From assembly GCA_947629995.1 (NCBI GenBank), contig CANRFX010000024.1, positions 1-14,055 on the forward strand: a stretch of 14,055 nucleotides of DNA. Direction: 5' to 3'. This stretch comes from an uncultured Clostridia bacterium. Its GTDB lineage: Bacteria; Bacillota; Clostridia; TANB77; CAG-508. The translations under genes were made by a program, and so were the position numbers. The notes under the pieces were generated by a model. That model had not been told where the DNA came from and searched no databases. It was given only the letters and a program-made list of their open reading frames with translations. Below are positions 13,785-14,055 of this stretch, piece after piece. The stretch's first letter is position 1, and the number at the start of each line of letters is the position of its first letter.

Positions 13785-13820
13785 ATCAAATATCTTAACC
13801 CCCTGGATATGAGAATTTTG
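13785..13820 (-). other. murA-element junction at the 5' fragment (attachment site half)
   Basis: On the minus strand murA sequence ...TTCTCATATCCA meets element sequence GGGTTAAGATAT... around the shared GG at 13802-13803. The murA frame reads TCA TAT CCA GGG GGT and hits TAA at 13795-13797. In the recombinase frame the same element end is open as GGG TTA AGA TAT TTG for 22 codons. Confidence 0.85.
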
Positions 13821-14055
13821 AACGCATTTGGTTCATTAAATGCTCGGGAATATCTTTTCTAACAATATTTTTACTATTGATTTCTATTTTACCATGACTT
13901 TTCTTAATTTTGCAACCTAAATATTTTAAAATTTCTAACGTAATTTTGGTATCATGAATATTTGGAATATTATATAATTTAGTAATTCCTTTATTTAAAA
14001 TAGTTGCAGCAATTATTGGTAAAGAAGCATTTTTAGAGCCTGATACTGTAACTTC
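13795..14055 (-). pseudogene. murA: murA 5' fragment, cut by the element and running off the window
   Basis: The open frame entering from the window edge encodes 86 visible residues of the MurA N-terminal half: EVTVSGSKNASLPIIAATIL (with the conserved Lys-Asn pair, E. coli Lys22/Asn23), NIPNIHDTKITLEILKYLG and DIPEHLMNQMRS, then FSYPGG, followed at once by a TAA in element sequence. The true murA sequence ends at 13804. Relative to known MurA proteins the segment between MRS and FSYPGG is about 15 residues short: E. coli has ASIWALGPLVARFGQ-type sequence here. Without the C-terminal half, which includes the catalytic cysteine, the fragment cannot be active. The gene start lies outside the window. 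Confidence 0.92.

Larger units (their letters stand above)
10553..13803. mobile_element. 3.25-kb serine-recombinase integrative element inserted in murA
   Basis: The element separates two collinear parts of murA at the codons before the catalytic cysteine. Both junctions carry the dinucleotide GG (10553-10554 and 13802-13803). Joining the outer flanks gives attB TCATATCCA-GG-TGGATGTGA, whose 9-bp arms are inverted repeats at 8 of 9 positions. Joining the inner flanks gives attP ...TTATCACAAACA-GG-GGGTTAAGATAT..., with a weaker dyad. Cargo is a serine recombinase, a Bro-N antirepressor and one small ORF; there are no replication, conjugation or structural genes. It could be a minimal integrative element, a prophage remnant, or a reversible switch on murA. 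Confidence 0.9.

Noticed and set aside
1..14055. CRISPR array, tRNA or rRNA genes
   Set aside because: No regularly spaced repeats, cloverleaf-type sequence or rRNA-like GC-rich conserved blocks are seen.

Overview
The window is very AT-rich. Nearly every real gene lies on the minus strand, so the biological order runs from high to low coordinates. The gene content is that of an anaerobic, spore-forming Clostridia-type Firmicute: a murA-divIB-DUF881-DUF881-sbp-ftsA-ftsZ division cluster followed directly by spoIIGA-sigE-sigG, with strong GGAGG ribosome binding sites and several TTG starts. No species can be named from this alone.

Layout in transcription order. (1) 14055-13804: 5' part of murA, truncated by the window edge. 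(2) 13803-10553: a small integrative element of about 3.25 kb, carrying a 52-residue ORF, a Bro-N/DinD-like antirepressor and a large serine recombinase. (3) 10554-9640: the rest of murA, beginning at the loop that carries the catalytic cysteine. (4) 9574-6703: divIB, two DUF881 genes (the first frameshifted) and sbp, closed by a terminator. (5) 6616-4056: four WalR-like boxes, a consensus promoter, ftsA, ftsZ and a terminator. (6) 4054-1401: a Spo0A-box promoter, spoIIGA, sigE (frameshifted in region 4.2), sigG and a terminator. (7) 1370-1: a promoter, a small membrane-anchored protein, a Panacea-domain protein (candidate toxin-antitoxin pair) and terminator-like hairpins.

The main finding is the element in murA. 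The two junctions share a GG dinucleotide. Rejoining the murA halves restores an attB with near-perfect dyad symmetry (TCATATCCA-GG-TGGATGTGA), as expected for a large serine recombinase. The recombinase stop codon is supplied by murA sequence. In the excised circle its reading frame would instead run across attP for 22 more codons and then reach a hairpin terminator that now lies at the opposite end of the element. The recombinase gene is therefore itself split by integration: its C-terminal tail and its terminator change with the state of the element, and in the integrated state its transcript can run into murA-3' and divIB.

Several lesions sit in otherwise conserved genes: +1 frameshifts in sigE and in the first DUF881 gene, and an apparent in-frame loss of about 15 codons in the murA 5' fragment. 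They may be real decay (loss of sporulation, dead murA) or assembly error, and raw reads would decide. Other regulatory signals are the WalR-like array before ftsA, the 0A box before spoIIGA, a 29-bp perfect nested inverted repeat inside the spoIIGA/sigE junction, and a 49-bp promoter/operator shared between the element's antirepressor and the distant Panacea operon.
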